A stretch of DNA of 7,822 nt from an uncultured Clostridia bacterium (GTDB lineage Bacteria; Bacillota; Clostridia; UBA1381). The stretch is taken from positions 1 to 7,822 of the forward strand of contig CAKSGG010000145.1 of assembly GCA_934454215.1 (NCBI GenBank), given 5' to 3'. A program made the position numbers and the translations under genes. The notes below the pieces were generated by a model. The model saw nothing but the letters and a program-made list of their open reading frames with translations, ran no database searches and was not told the origin of the DNA. Below are positions 1 to 6,853 of the stretch, one piece after another (position 1 is the first letter of the stretch; each line of letters starts with the position of its first letter).

Positions 1-2
1 CC

Positions 3-413
3 GCTAAAGAAAATATTAACGATATTGCCGGTGTGCGCGTTGTCTGCAACTATATAGACGATGTGTACCGTGTAGCCGAAATTTTTGAACGGCAGAAGGA
101 TGTGGAAATACTCAAAAAGCAGGACTATATCAAGGAGCCGAACTACAACGGCTATCGTTCTCTGCACCTGGACACCCGCATCCCGGTATACCTTTCTGAC
201 AGAACGGAGTATGTGGTGGCGGAAATCCAGCTGCGTACGATTGCCATGGATTTCTGGGCAAGCCTTGAGCACGACATCCGGTATAAGGTGGACAAAACCA
301 AGCTGCCGGAAGGCATTAACGAAGAAATGTTCGACTGCGCCGAAAAGATAGCGGAAATCGACAGGCAGATGCAGGACATGTATAGAAGAATCAAAGCGGC
401 AGAAAAACGCTGA
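3..413 (+). CDS. GTP pyrophosphokinase family protein (small alarmone synthetase), 5' truncated
   Basis: This is the C-terminal 136 residues of a RelA/SpoT-type synthetase, which transfers pyrophosphate from ATP to GDP or GTP to make the alarmone (p)ppGpp in the cytoplasm. The frame is open to the left edge, so the true start lies outside the window. The GTG at 33 falls inside the conserved DIAGVRVV strand and is not a start. Visible synthetase motifs are DIAGVRVV, the substrate-contacting NGYRSLH, and EIQLRTIAMDFWASLEH, which carries the family's catalytic glutamate. After the domain there are only about 45 charged, helical residues (KIAEIDRQMQDMYRRI) before the stop. There is no TGS or ACT region, which fits the stand-alone RelQ/YjbM-like class rather than long Rel. 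The gene converges on citrate synthase and ends in a hairpin terminator. The family call is firm; whether it is RelQ or RelP type cannot be decided from the fragment. Confidence 0.9.
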   Translation, partial: AKENINDIAGVRVVCNYIDDVYRVAEIFERQKDVEILKKQDYIKEPNYNGYRSLHLDTRIPVYLSDRTEYVVAEIQLRTIAMDFWASLEHDIRYKVDKTKLPEGINEEMFDCAEKIAEIDRQMQDMYRRIKAAEKR

Positions 414-426
414 ATAAGCAAGAACA

Positions 427-480
427 GAAAAAACGCCTTCGGATTCCGTAATATACGGTTTCCGAGGGCGTAATATTTTT
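427..480. terminator. Bidirectional intrinsic terminator between convergent genes
   Basis: Two 17-base arms (433-449 and 455-471) pair around a 5-base loop with three mismatches. The outer ACGCC/GGCGT and inner TCCGT/ACGG blocks pair well. The right flank is AATATTTTT, serving the plus-strand synthetase gene. The left flank is AGAAAAAA, which reads as a U-tract for the minus-strand citrate synthase. It sits 19 bases after one stop codon and 15 bases after the other, exactly where a shared terminator is expected. Confidence 0.85.
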
Positions 481-486
481 ATATTA

Positions 487-1845
487 TCACCTGTTCTCAA
501 TCGGCACATATTCCTGAACAGGCTTCACGCCGATATATGCCGGGCGAATGATCTTTCCGGCATTCTGCAGCTCCTCCAGCCGGTGTGCACTCCAGCCGAC
601 AATGCGCGCCATCGCAAAAATCGGTGTATACAGCTCGCATGGCAGATCCAGCATACGGTAAATAAGCCCGGAATAAAAATCCACATTGGCGCTGACGCCC
701 TTATACATTCTGCGATTTTTAGCAATAATCTCCGGCGCAAGCTTTGCCACCAGCGAATAAAGGGCATACTCCTCCTCGTAACCTTTTTCCGCGGCAAGGG
801 ACGCGGCGCAGTCCATAAGAAGCCCTGCCCTTGGGTCGGACTCGGAGTAAACAGCATGTCCTATGCCGTAAATAAGTCCCGAACGGTCAAAGGCTTCCCT
901 GCTTAAAAGCGCCTTCAGATAGCCCGCAACGGCGTCCTCGTCTTTAGTATTGATACTCTTTTTCATGTCCTCAAACATCCGCACCACCTTGATGTTGGCG
1001 CCGCCGTGACGCGGTCCCTTCAGCGAACCGAGCGCCGCCGCAACAGCGGAATAGGTATCGGTGCCGGATGAGGTTACCACATGTGTGGTAAAGGTAGAGT
1101 TGTTGCCTCCGCCGTGCTCGGCGTGCAGAACCAAGGCAAGATCGAGCAGCTTTGCCTCCATCGGCGTATATTCGCCTGTAATACGGAGCATACGCAGTAT
1201 GTTTTCCGCCGTAGACAATCCTTTTTCCGGACGGTGAATTACCAGACTCTGTCCGCAGTGAAAATGCTGATATGACTGATAGCTGTATACCGCCAGCATA
1301 GGGAACGCCGCTATAAGGTGCAGGCACTGACGCAGAACATTTTCGGTGGAGATATTGTCCGGATCATCGTCGTAGGTATAAAGCGCCAGCACACAGCGGG
1401 AAAGAATGTTCATTACATCCCGCCCCGGTGCTTTCATAATCATATCCCTTACGAAGGATTTCGGCAGACTGCGAAATTCGGTAAGCATTTTTTCAAACCG
1501 TTGCAGCTCTTTTTTGTCTGGCAATGAGGAAAACAGCAGCAAATAGGCGGTTTCCTCAAAGCCAAAACGGTTTTCCGAGGAAAATCCCCCCACTAAATCC
1601 CGGATGTTATATCCGCGGTAGTAAAGCTCACCCGGGCAGGTATGTACGGTTCCGTCCGGTGCTTTTTTCTTTGCTTTGATAGTAGATATTTCGGTAAGAC
1701 CCGTCACAACGCCGTTGCCGCTCATATCTCTGAGCCCCCTGAACACGGCGTGTTCGGTATACATATCCGGCGTAATGCCGTTTCTTTCATCGGACAACGC
1801 GGCAAGCAGCTTTAGATTTTCCGTTGTTTTTTTCGTATAGCTCAT
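487..1845 (-). CDS. gltA: Citrate synthase (citrate/2-methylcitrate synthase family)
   Basis: A 452-residue cytoplasmic enzyme that condenses oxaloacetate with acetyl-CoA to give citrate, the entry to the TCA cycle or to its oxidative branch towards 2-oxoglutarate and glutamate in anaerobes. The Si-type catalytic triad is complete: H280 in GPRHGGAN, H330 in GIGHAVY followed by SDPRA, and D389 in SANVDFYSG. HAEHGGGNNSTFTTH (241-255) and YRGYNIRDL (76-84) are further family landmarks. The length fits the clostridial branch, slightly longer than Bacillus CitZ. An upstream in-frame ATG would add 21 residues, but the start at 1845 has AAAGGA nine bases before it, and the product MSYTKK then begins normally. 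It has its own candidate promoter (2007-2034) and a leader with a terminator-like hairpin. Some members of this family also use propionyl-CoA, so 2-methylcitrate synthase activity cannot be excluded. The symbol is by enzyme name only. Confidence 0.95.
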   Translation of the reverse strand: MSYTKKTTENLKLLAALSDERNGITPDMYTEHAVFRGLRDMSGNGVVTGLTEISTIKAKKKAPDGTVHTCPGELYYRGYNIRDLVGGFSSENRFGFEETAYLLLFSSLPDKKELQRFEKMLTEFRSLPKSFVRDMIMKAPGRDVMNILSRCVLALYTYDDDPDNISTENVLRQCLHLIAAFPMLAVYSYQSYQHFHCGQSLVIHRPEKGLSTAENILRMLRITGEYTPMEAKLLDLALVLHAEHGGGNNSTFTTHVVTSSGTDTYSAVAAALGSLKGPRHGGANIKVVRMFEDMKKSINTKDEDAVAGYLKALLSREAFDRSGLIYGIGHAVYSESDPRAGLLMDCAASLAAEKGYEEEYALYSLVAKLAPEIIAKNRRMYKGVSANVDFYSGLIYRMLDLPCELYTPIFAMARIVGWSAHRLEELQNAGKIIRPAYIGVKPVQEYVPIENR

Positions 1846-1854
1846 ATCGGTTAT

Positions 1855-1860
1855 TCCTTT
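1855..1860 (-). promoter_or_regulatory. Ribosome binding site deciding the citrate synthase start
   Basis: On the minus strand AAAGGA lies nine bases before the ATG at 1845. No comparable site precedes the in-frame ATG at 1908, so the shorter product is preferred. Confidence 0.7.
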
Positions 1861-1890
1861 CGTCACACTAAACAGTGGCGTATGATAAAT

Positions 1891-1939
1891 AAAAAAAATC
1901 AGGCGCACGGTTCCCTTTTGTACCGGGTCATCGCGCCTG
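1891..1939 (-). terminator. Intrinsic terminator or attenuator upstream of citrate synthase
   Basis: On the minus strand CAGGCGC (1939-1933) pairs perfectly with GCGCCTG (1906-1900). An inner CGGT/ACCG stem (1925-1922 with 1911-1908) lies inside. The right arm is followed by A and then eight T (1898-1891), the classical Rho-independent signature. It lies 92 bases after the stop of the Ig-like gene, so it may end the upstream operon. It also lies downstream of the candidate promoter at 2007-2034 and 55 bases or so before the citrate synthase start, so transcripts from that promoter would meet it first. The plus-strand side also has a T-rich flank, but no plus-strand gene is nearby. Confidence 0.75.
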
Positions 1940-2006
1940 TTGTTTTTCTGTCGTTTTTTTACAGACTTGGCATCGATACAGTCGCACCGGTGTCATATTC
2001 AAATTC

Positions 2007-2034
2007 ATATTAACAAATACGGATATTTTGTCAA
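2007..2034 (-). promoter_or_regulatory. Candidate sigma-A promoter for citrate synthase
   Basis: On the minus strand a perfect -35 hexamer TTGACA (2034-2029) is followed, after 16 bases, by TAATAT (2012-2007), which matches the -10 consensus at four of six positions in an AT-rich stretch. The TGA inside TTGACA is the stop codon of the upstream Ig-like gene. Transcription would start near 2000 and give a leader of about 155 bases. Confidence 0.5.
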
Positions 2035-3302
2035 TCAGATATCAAATACCGTCCGACAAAACCATATTCAGCATGGTTGCCGTTTTGATATTCGGCAATT
2101 ACGCGGTAGATATATTCTCCTTTTTTCAGTTCGAAGGAAAAGTTTTCGCCGGAACGGTCGATATTGCAGATATCCTCAACGCCGCCTCCCTGCTCAAGGC
2201 ATTTTACCGTCACGTTGTCGGGCTGCATGTTAAATTGCAGCAAAGCTTTTGCCGATGTAAAAACGCTTACCTCCGGCAGATTATCCTCCGCTCCGATCCC
2301 GGGGCCGCAGGCATTTGTATTTATCATTTGCCCGCTTGCTTCCGATGCCGACACCGTCCAGTCACAGCTGCAAAGCGCTGCGGGAAATTCGTCATTTTCG
2401 ATTTCGGCGTCTGCTTTGAGCTTTATCCAAAGGGAGGGAACATCGGTTCCGAAGCTGAGCGGCTCCTGACGGAATACTGCGCCGTCCGGAACAACTTCGT
2501 CGGTATTTTTATCTGTCCTCTCGCATTTCCATAACGGGATATCTGACGAGCGTCCGGCTGCAAAAATCAGCGTCCCCTTTCCCCTGCGAAAGGTGTAGGT
2601 GTTTCCCGTTTCGTCATCGGTTTTACAGATAACATAGCCATTCGTCTCGGTATACCTACCATGCGGCCAATAGGAACTGAGGACCGACAAGCTGAGGGAA
2701 AAGGTATTGTTGTCCGGGTCAAGATACAGTGTTGCAAGGTCGTGCTCGGGTCTGTAGATGTAAGCCTCCTTCATAATGTACTCCGCAGATTTCACTATTT
2801 CAAAATCCAGCCGGTTTTTCAACGGTTCGGAATATTCATCCCCGTATTGAAACTGGAATTCGGTCTGCAGGCGATACTTCTCGCCTGCTATCAGATCAAC
2901 CCGCCCCGGTATTGTATAAGAAATTCCGCCGACAGAGCCGCTGTTTATACAGTAAGAGATATCGGGGAAGCTGAGCTCCGTCTCTATTTTTTTCCACTCT
3001 CCATCCTTCAGTCGATACAGCTCATATGCTTTACCGTATACGACGGAATCTCCGGAATTATTGATCCACCGCAGATCCAGAACAAAGTCCGAGCCGACCT
3101 TGCGGACGTTGACAACTTCAAAACTTACTCCAGTCGAGTCGCTTCCGGCTTTCAGAAAGCGGAACTGCCCGATCTCACGAACCTTCGTGTCCGGTGCACG
3201 TTTACCGCAGCGAATATATACCACCGTTGCAAAAACGCAGGCAGAGGCGGTTATTACGGCAAGAATTAAGACCCATATGGCAGGAACCTTTCGTTTTAAC
3301 AT
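2031..3302 (-). CDS. Membrane-anchored protein with bacterial Ig-like domain
   Basis: A 423-residue protein with a short basic N-terminus and one hydrophobic segment (about 8-30), then an extracellular region. Residues about 59-155 look like a bacterial Ig-like domain of the type found in clostridial surface proteins: alternating strands, a DLRWINNSGDSVVYG core, and YELYRLKDGEWKKI. Residues about 190-278 (LDPDNNTFSLSLSVLSSYW, YVICKTDDETGNTYTF, TLIFAAGRSSDIP, VPDGAVF) recall a repeat that, from memory, occurs in the C-terminal extracellular parts of clostridial M56/BlaR1-like proteins. No metallopeptidase HExxH motif is present here. The C-terminus ends in a strand pair (FELKKGEYIYRVIAEY). The start has AGAGGTG seven bases upstream and overlaps the stop of the preceding small membrane gene by seven bases, suggesting translational coupling. 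SAC at 20-22 resembles a lipobox poorly, and hydrophobicity continues past it, so a signal anchor is more likely. Function unknown. Confidence 0.75.
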   Translation of the reverse strand: MLKRKVPAIWVLILAVITASACVFATVVYIRCGKRAPDTKVREIGQFRFLKAGSDSTGVSFEVVNVRKVGSDFVLDLRWINNSGDSVVYGKAYELYRLKDGEWKKIETELSFPDISYCINSGSVGGISYTIPGRVDLIAGEKYRLQTEFQFQYGDEYSEPLKNRLDFEIVKSAEYIMKEAYIYRPEHDLATLYLDPDNNTFSLSLSVLSSYWPHGRYTETNGYVICKTDDETGNTYTFRRGKGTLIFAAGRSSDIPLWKCERTDKNTDEVVPDGAVFRQEPLSFGTDVPSLWIKLKADAEIENDEFPAALCSCDWTVSASEASGQMINTNACGPGIGAEDNLPEVSVFTSAKALLQFNMQPDNVTVKCLEQGGGVEDICNIDRSGENFSFELKKGEYIYRVIAEYQNGNHAEYGFVGRYLISD

Positions 3303-3598
3303 TTTCGGTCACCTCTTTTCATCAGTTTCGGAAGCAGAATCAGAACAAAATATCCTGCGGTACATAAAAAATCGGTCAGAGCCGGAAACAGTCTTATTCT
3401 TTGCGCAAAGACATAAAAGAACAAGTAGCCCGTTTCAAGGCTGAGAAAAACGAACGGCAGACGGCGAAGAAGCGCGCCGGTTACTCCGTTTTTTCGTCCT
3501 CCCCACAACACGGCGGCAAGCCCGGCATACAGGAGGAAAGAGAGATTGTGAATATCCAAAAGCCGTAAAATGAAGAACTTCAATATGCCGCCGCCCAA
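3296..3598 (-). CDS. Small polytopic membrane protein, C-terminal frame of a broken gene
   Basis: This is the open C-terminal part (up to 100 residues if TTG at 3598 starts it) of an unrecognised membrane protein. Three hydrophobic segments are visible: around LSFLLYAGLAAVLWGG, LPFVFLSLETGYLFFYVFA and FPALTDFLCTAGYFVLILL, with a basic tail KLMKRGDRKC. No good ribosome binding site precedes the TTG. The same frame continues sensibly upstream as FLLISVERALGGGILKFF, and the neighbouring frame carries a fitting N-terminus from ATG 3705, so the intact protein was probably 136 residues with four transmembrane helices. The stop codon overlaps the start of the Ig-like gene (ATGTTAA). I do not recognise the family; it lies between two surface proteins in the operon. 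Confidence 0.6.
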   Translation of the reverse strand: MGGGILKFFILRLLDIHNLSFLLYAGLAAVLWGGRKNGVTGALLRRLPFVFLSLETGYLFFYVFAQRIRLFPALTDFLCTAGYFVLILLPKLMKRGDRKC

Positions 3599-3615
3599 AG
3601 CCCGTTCGACGGAAA

Positions 3616-3705
3616 TTAAGAGAAAAATGCCGCCAAAAGGCCTCCGAGTGTTCCGAAAACCGCCGTCAGCAGATAATTTAGCGGGCGACCGCTCGGCAGA
3701 ATCAT
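3616..3705 (-). pseudogene. N-terminal fragment of the frameshifted small membrane protein
   Basis: From ATG 3705 a 29-codon frame encodes MILPSGRPLN followed by a hydrophobic helix YLLTAVFGTLGGLLAAFF, then stops at TAA 3618-3616. Adding one T to the run of five T at 3623-3627 would join this helix directly to LLISVERALGGGIL of the downstream frame with no stop. The gap to the previous gene is 27 bases. No convincing Shine-Dalgarno sequence is visible, so initiation may rely on coupling. It could be a true mutation, a sequencing or assembly error in a homopolymer, or slippage. Confidence 0.6.
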
Positions 3706-3732
3706 GAGCAAATCGGGTTTATTTCGCTTTTT

Positions 3733-5166
3733 TCAAAGCTGTTCTTTTTCACGATTCTTTTTCTTCTTTTTTCTCAGCACGACGGCAACGGCAAGCACGC
3801 CTCCGCCGATCAGCACAAAGCCGACAAAACCTGCAAGCAGGAAGACCGGATGGAACGGAAGCGATAGTTTTGGAGGCCGGGGATGCTCTGATTCCGACAA
3901 GGTGAAGGTCAGCTCTTTTTCCGGCAGACCCGGCAAGTTCAGCTCATAGCCGTTTTCCGTTTTGGTAAAGCTGCCTTGGTTGCTCTCAATAATAAAATAC
4001 GGCGTGTTTATTCTGATTTTCAATTCTCCGAACTTCTCCCATGTCTTTGCCGGGGACAACAGATAGGTATAGGTATAAATACTCGGCGTGTAGCCTGCGT
4101 CAATAGCCGGGTACAGCGGAGCTGTTACGGTATTGGTCAAAATCTGCCCCGGTTCAAACGTCAGGGTATACTCATACCACCGCATCAGTGAAAAGACAGA
4201 TTTTTCGGTGTAAATTCCGCCGTACATCCAATCCTTTGAACCGTCATTCATAAATTTAACCTGCGCATTATACCAATCACTCTCAGAAACACCGGAGTTC
4301 TTGTTGTATTCCTTGAAGACAAAATCCCGAAATGTCATCCGTTCCGAATGTTTCAACGTAATACTGCCGTCAATTTCCTTTTCACAGGCACCGTTTTCGT
4401 AAAGCGCCCATTTGATACCGTTCTTCGGAAGCTCTCCGAAAATATACACCGTAAGCGTGTCTCCGATTCTTACCCAGCCGGATATTCGAAGACCGTCTTT
4501 CAGCGCAGCCATGCCGCTCTTTTCCTCCCACAGCACCCGTGTTTCGGTCGAATCCTCACGCAGAACAAAAGCAGCGGTTGCGGCTTGATTTTCGGGATCG
4601 ATGCCTTCAACGGAATATTGCTGTACCCAAACAGAAAGATCGGGACGGAAAAAGCTGTCCGAAATATATCCGTCTGTCAGTCTGGGCATATCCGCATCCA
4701 AAGAGAATTGCGTTCCACTGTCCTTCAGCGTATGACGCACGGTAGCCTCGATCGGCTTGCCGTTTACCGTAACGCCGAACTTATCGGTTTCCGAAGCGGC
4801 AGTATGCTTACCGGTATAAGAATCGTAAATATATTCCCCGTAATGAGGCAGATTGCCGAACGGGAAAACAAGCGTGGCGGTTACGGTATAATCGGCAGGG
4901 TTACGAAAGGTGTACTCAGCCGTGACCTTCCCCGTATAGGCAAGGAATTCTTCGGCGCTGTTATAATAACTTTTCGGAAACTCCTGCACATCAAAGGTCA
5001 AAAGCTCACTGTCCACCACAATCGGGCAGTTCTCGTCTTTAACAAGCGCACCGGTGCCGTCCGTCCCGCTCCAGTACCGCTGAGCGGAGTTGGCATCAGC
5101 CGGCCCGAAAAATACTATACCGAGCATCAGAACCGTAAAAATCACCGTAACAGCTTTTCCTTTCAT
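3733..5166 (-). CDS. Secreted, C-terminally membrane-anchored protein (VIT/DUF4424-like fold suspected)
   Basis: A 477-residue protein with an N-terminal signal peptide (1-25, cleavage likely after PADA), a large extracellular region, one transmembrane helix (about 440-464) and a cytoplasmic stop-transfer tail of five lysines plus NREKEQL. This is a type I topology. The region GKVTAEYTFRNPADYTVTATLVFPFG (79-104) has the strand pattern and the 'transition of residues towards a hydrophobic face' look of VIT-domain-like sandwiches. TYLLSPAKTWEKFGELKI (367-384) and the following NTPYFIIES resemble, from memory, DUF4424-type clostridial proteins; neither assignment is secure. No protease, glycosidase or sortase motif is visible. 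The ribosome binding site AAGGGAGGG lies eight bases before the ATG. It follows the serpin gene by 43 bases. Function unknown; the topology fits a surface receptor, adhesin or scaffold. Confidence 0.75.
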   Translation of the reverse strand: MKGKAVTVIFTVLMLGIVFFGPADANSAQRYWSGTDGTGALVKDENCPIVVDSELLTFDVQEFPKSYYNSAEEFLAYTGKVTAEYTFRNPADYTVTATLVFPFGNLPHYGEYIYDSYTGKHTAASETDKFGVTVNGKPIEATVRHTLKDSGTQFSLDADMPRLTDGYISDSFFRPDLSVWVQQYSVEGIDPENQAATAAFVLREDSTETRVLWEEKSGMAALKDGLRISGWVRIGDTLTVYIFGELPKNGIKWALYENGACEKEIDGSITLKHSERMTFRDFVFKEYNKNSGVSESDWYNAQVKFMNDGSKDWMYGGIYTEKSVFSLMRWYEYTLTFEPGQILTNTVTAPLYPAIDAGYTPSIYTYTYLLSPAKTWEKFGELKIRINTPYFIIESNQGSFTKTENGYELNLPGLPEKELTFTLSESEHPRPPKLSLPFHPVFLLAGFVGFVLIGGGVLAVAVVLRKKKKKNREKEQL

Positions 5167-5209
5167 CTCTTTTGCCCTCCCTTGCTTTTAATTGGCCGTT
5201 AACCGTGCA

Positions 5210-6463
5210 TTACTTCCCGATATCCGTAACCGTACCGATAAATATCGGCAGAGCGGTGGCATCATCTATAATGGCATAGAAAAACGGGCGATCAAGCGTC
5301 ACTTTGTAAATAGCCTCCACAAGTGCCGTATACACTGTTTCCACAGCGGTCGCCGCACCGGCTTTTGTGCCCTTTTCGTCCACGGCTATATAGGCTTTGT
5401 GGAGCACGCGGCTGATGAACATATTTCCGTCTTCGGAATGTCCGAGCGCTGAAAAATCCGCTTTTGCCGCATCAAACGGCAGGGTCATACCGAGCGCCTT
5501 CAGCGCCCCGTTCATTTCAATATCATAATCGTAAGAAAACTTCGGATTTGCCGCTTCCACAGGGACATCCTTGGCGCTGTTGATTGTGTTAATAAGGGAT
5601 TCTCCGGTCAAAGAGGCAACATAGTCGCCAAGAGAAATATCCTCGTTCGGCAGCAGTGCAACAAAGCTGTAGCCGTTCTTATACGGCTTGATAAAACCGG
5701 TCGCATTGCCGTCATCAAGATATCGATGCTCATCCGAGTACATCATGGAAACGGTTCTCTTTGTACCGTCCAGAGCGGTAAATGTTCCGTCTGTAACCTT
5801 GTCCTTTTTATAGGTGTTTTCCCACTCCGCATCAAACAAAACGGTGTTTACCAGGTACATTACCGCATCGGAATCAATGCCATCGATAATTCTATCGATC
5901 ATGCCGTCGGTATTGTTCTTCACCCAATTGTTAATATCCTTCAGCGTTTTCTCGTCAAACGTCGATTCGTACGCCGCAGCACCGTAATAATCCGCATTCT
6001 TCTGCAAAAAAGCCTTTTCCGCCGTAAAGCCGTTGTCCCTGAACCAAATAGAATTTGCGATGTTCAGCCTTGCCGTTTTTTCGGATGGCAGCGCCTTTAC
6101 GTAGGAATACAGATATTCATTCAGCGTTTCCATCGGAATTTCTCCGCCGAGAAGCGTTTCCATTTGCGCAAGTGTCTCGCCCTTAGCTCCGTTTGCCGTC
6201 ATTGAGAGTGCCAGCATAACCGACAGCGGGGAAATAAGGCTGTTTTTGTCGTCGTCTCGCGTTTTTTGAAAAAGCTTGATCGCAAAGTCAGCACTGCTGT
6301 TTTTGAAAGCATCATCCGCTGCCTTGCCGGAAACGTTTTTTGCCGTAACGCCCTCCATAAGATTCGCCGCCTGCACCCTTGCCCCGCATCCGGAAAGGCT
6401 CATGACGCCTGCCGCAAAAACAGCCAGACACAGGATTACGGCTATCAATTGTTTTGTCTTCAT
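5210..6463 (-). CDS. Serpin family lipoprotein (serine/cysteine protease inhibitor)
   Basis: A 417-residue serpin, a suicide inhibitor that traps a target protease after cleavage of its reactive-centre loop. Residues 1-26 form a lipoprotein signal with lipobox LSGC (Cys26), so the mature protein should be lipid-tethered outside the membrane. The fold is complete, with NSLISPLSVMLALSMTANGA (74-93), the NTVLFDAEW shutter-region motif (206-214), the hinge EKGTKAGAATA (363-373), and the C-terminal signature VTLDRPFFYAI (388-398) followed by PIFIGTVTDIGK. The small-residue hinge (G365, T366, A368, A370, A371, T372) indicates an inhibitory rather than a substrate-type serpin. Counting from P17 at E363 puts P1 near T379 and P1' at A380. 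The loop is about three residues longer than in alpha-1-antitrypsin, so the scissile bond is uncertain. Start 6463 has GGAGGAG six bases upstream; an in-frame extension to 6532 would overlap the preceding gene and bury the lipobox. Confidence 0.95.
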   Translation of the reverse strand: MKTKQLIAVILCLAVFAAGVMSLSGCGARVQAANLMEGVTAKNVSGKAADDAFKNSSADFAIKLFQKTRDDDKNSLISPLSVMLALSMTANGAKGETLAQMETLLGGEIPMETLNEYLYSYVKALPSEKTARLNIANSIWFRDNGFTAEKAFLQKNADYYGAAAYESTFDEKTLKDINNWVKNNTDGMIDRIIDGIDSDAVMYLVNTVLFDAEWENTYKKDKVTDGTFTALDGTKRTVSMMYSDEHRYLDDGNATGFIKPYKNGYSFVALLPNEDISLGDYVASLTGESLINTINSAKDVPVEAANPKFSYDYDIEMNGALKALGMTLPFDAAKADFSALGHSEDGNMFISRVLHKAYIAVDEKGTKAGAATAVETVYTALVEAIYKVTLDRPFFYAIIDDATALPIFIGTVTDIGK

Positions 6464-6469
6464 CGTGTT

Positions 6470-6476
6470 CTCCTCC
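6470..6476 (-). promoter_or_regulatory. Ribosome binding site deciding the serpin start
   Basis: GGAGGAG on the minus strand, six bases before ATG 6463. It selects the start that exposes a lipoprotein signal over the in-frame ATG at 6532, which lies inside the upstream coding sequence. Confidence 0.85.
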
Positions 6477-6482
6477 ACATTT

Positions 6483-6824
6483 TCAGTTTGTTTTGTACGG
6501 ATCGTATGAGGTAATACGAATAACATCTTCACGCAGTTCTTCGCTGAATCCCTTTAGGTCATCATAATCAATTGCGCCCTGATTCACCAGACGGCAGAGG
6601 TTGGGAAGCAGCTCCGAGCTGCCCATATCCAAACTCACGCCGATGCGGCGTTTATCCCGGTGAATACGCTTATACAGCTCCCAAAATTTTTCCGTCTCTA
6701 AGCCTTCCCGGCTGAGCAACTCAATATATTCCCGATTCAGTCTTCCGATATAATCTTCCTGCCAGCCGGCGATTCTTTCGCGGAAAAGAAGCCAATCTCG
6801 CTTTGAGGCCTTGTTATTCTGCAT
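6483..6824 (-). CDS. Conserved hypothetical protein, 113 residues
   Basis: A small soluble, charged, largely helical protein with no signal peptide or membrane segment. Landmarks are KRDWLLFRERIAGWQEDYI (8-26), REYIELLSREG, KFWELYKRIHRDKRR (46-60) and DYDDLKGFSEELREDVI (86-102). I recall small clostridial proteins with the same KRDWxLFRxRIxxWQExY opening and an L-xx-FSxELxE-V ending, but no function is established and I name none. The start is firm: GGAGGTGA precedes ATG 6824 by four bases. It follows the kinase-like gene by 29 bases and precedes the serpin by 19, so the three are very probably co-transcribed. The serpin ribosome binding site lies just after this gene's stop codon. Confidence 0.8.
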   Translation of the reverse strand: MQNNKASKRDWLLFRERIAGWQEDYIGRLNREYIELLSREGLETEKFWELYKRIHRDKRRIGVSLDMGSSELLPNLCRLVNQGAIDYDDLKGFSEELREDVIRITSYDPYKTN

Positions 6825-6853
6825 AATTTCACCTCCGCCAGCAAAATCACCCG

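Noticed and set aside
33..35. GTG as a start of the alarmone synthetase
   Set aside because: The frame is open to the window edge and the residues before GTG continue the conserved DIAGVRV strand, so the gene is truncated by the window.
3237..3242. Lipobox (SAC) in the Ig-like protein
   Set aside because: The -3 position is alanine, and the hydrophobic stretch continues well beyond the cysteine, fitting a signal anchor better than lipoprotein processing.
2661..3269. A 202-codon plus-strand frame
   Set aside because: Antisense to the Ig-like gene, which has a strong ribosome binding site, signal anchor and domain pattern; the plus-strand product has none.
3616..3640. Programmed -1 ribosomal frameshift joining the two halves of the small membrane protein
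   Set aside because: The sequence at the junction (A TTT TTC in frame) is not a canonical X XXY YYZ slippery heptamer, and I see no clear downstream stimulatory structure. Transcript slippage or a plain indel is more likely.
4348..5202. A 284-codon open frame on the plus strand
   Set aside because: It lies wholly antisense to the 477-residue surface protein, has no ribosome binding site or recognisable domain, and its product is low-complexity basic sequence typical of an antisense shadow.
6464..6532. Serpin start 23 codons upstream at 6532
   Set aside because: It overlaps the previous gene, lacks a ribosome binding site, and would place the lipoprotein signal internally; ATG 6463 has GGAGGAG six bases upstream.
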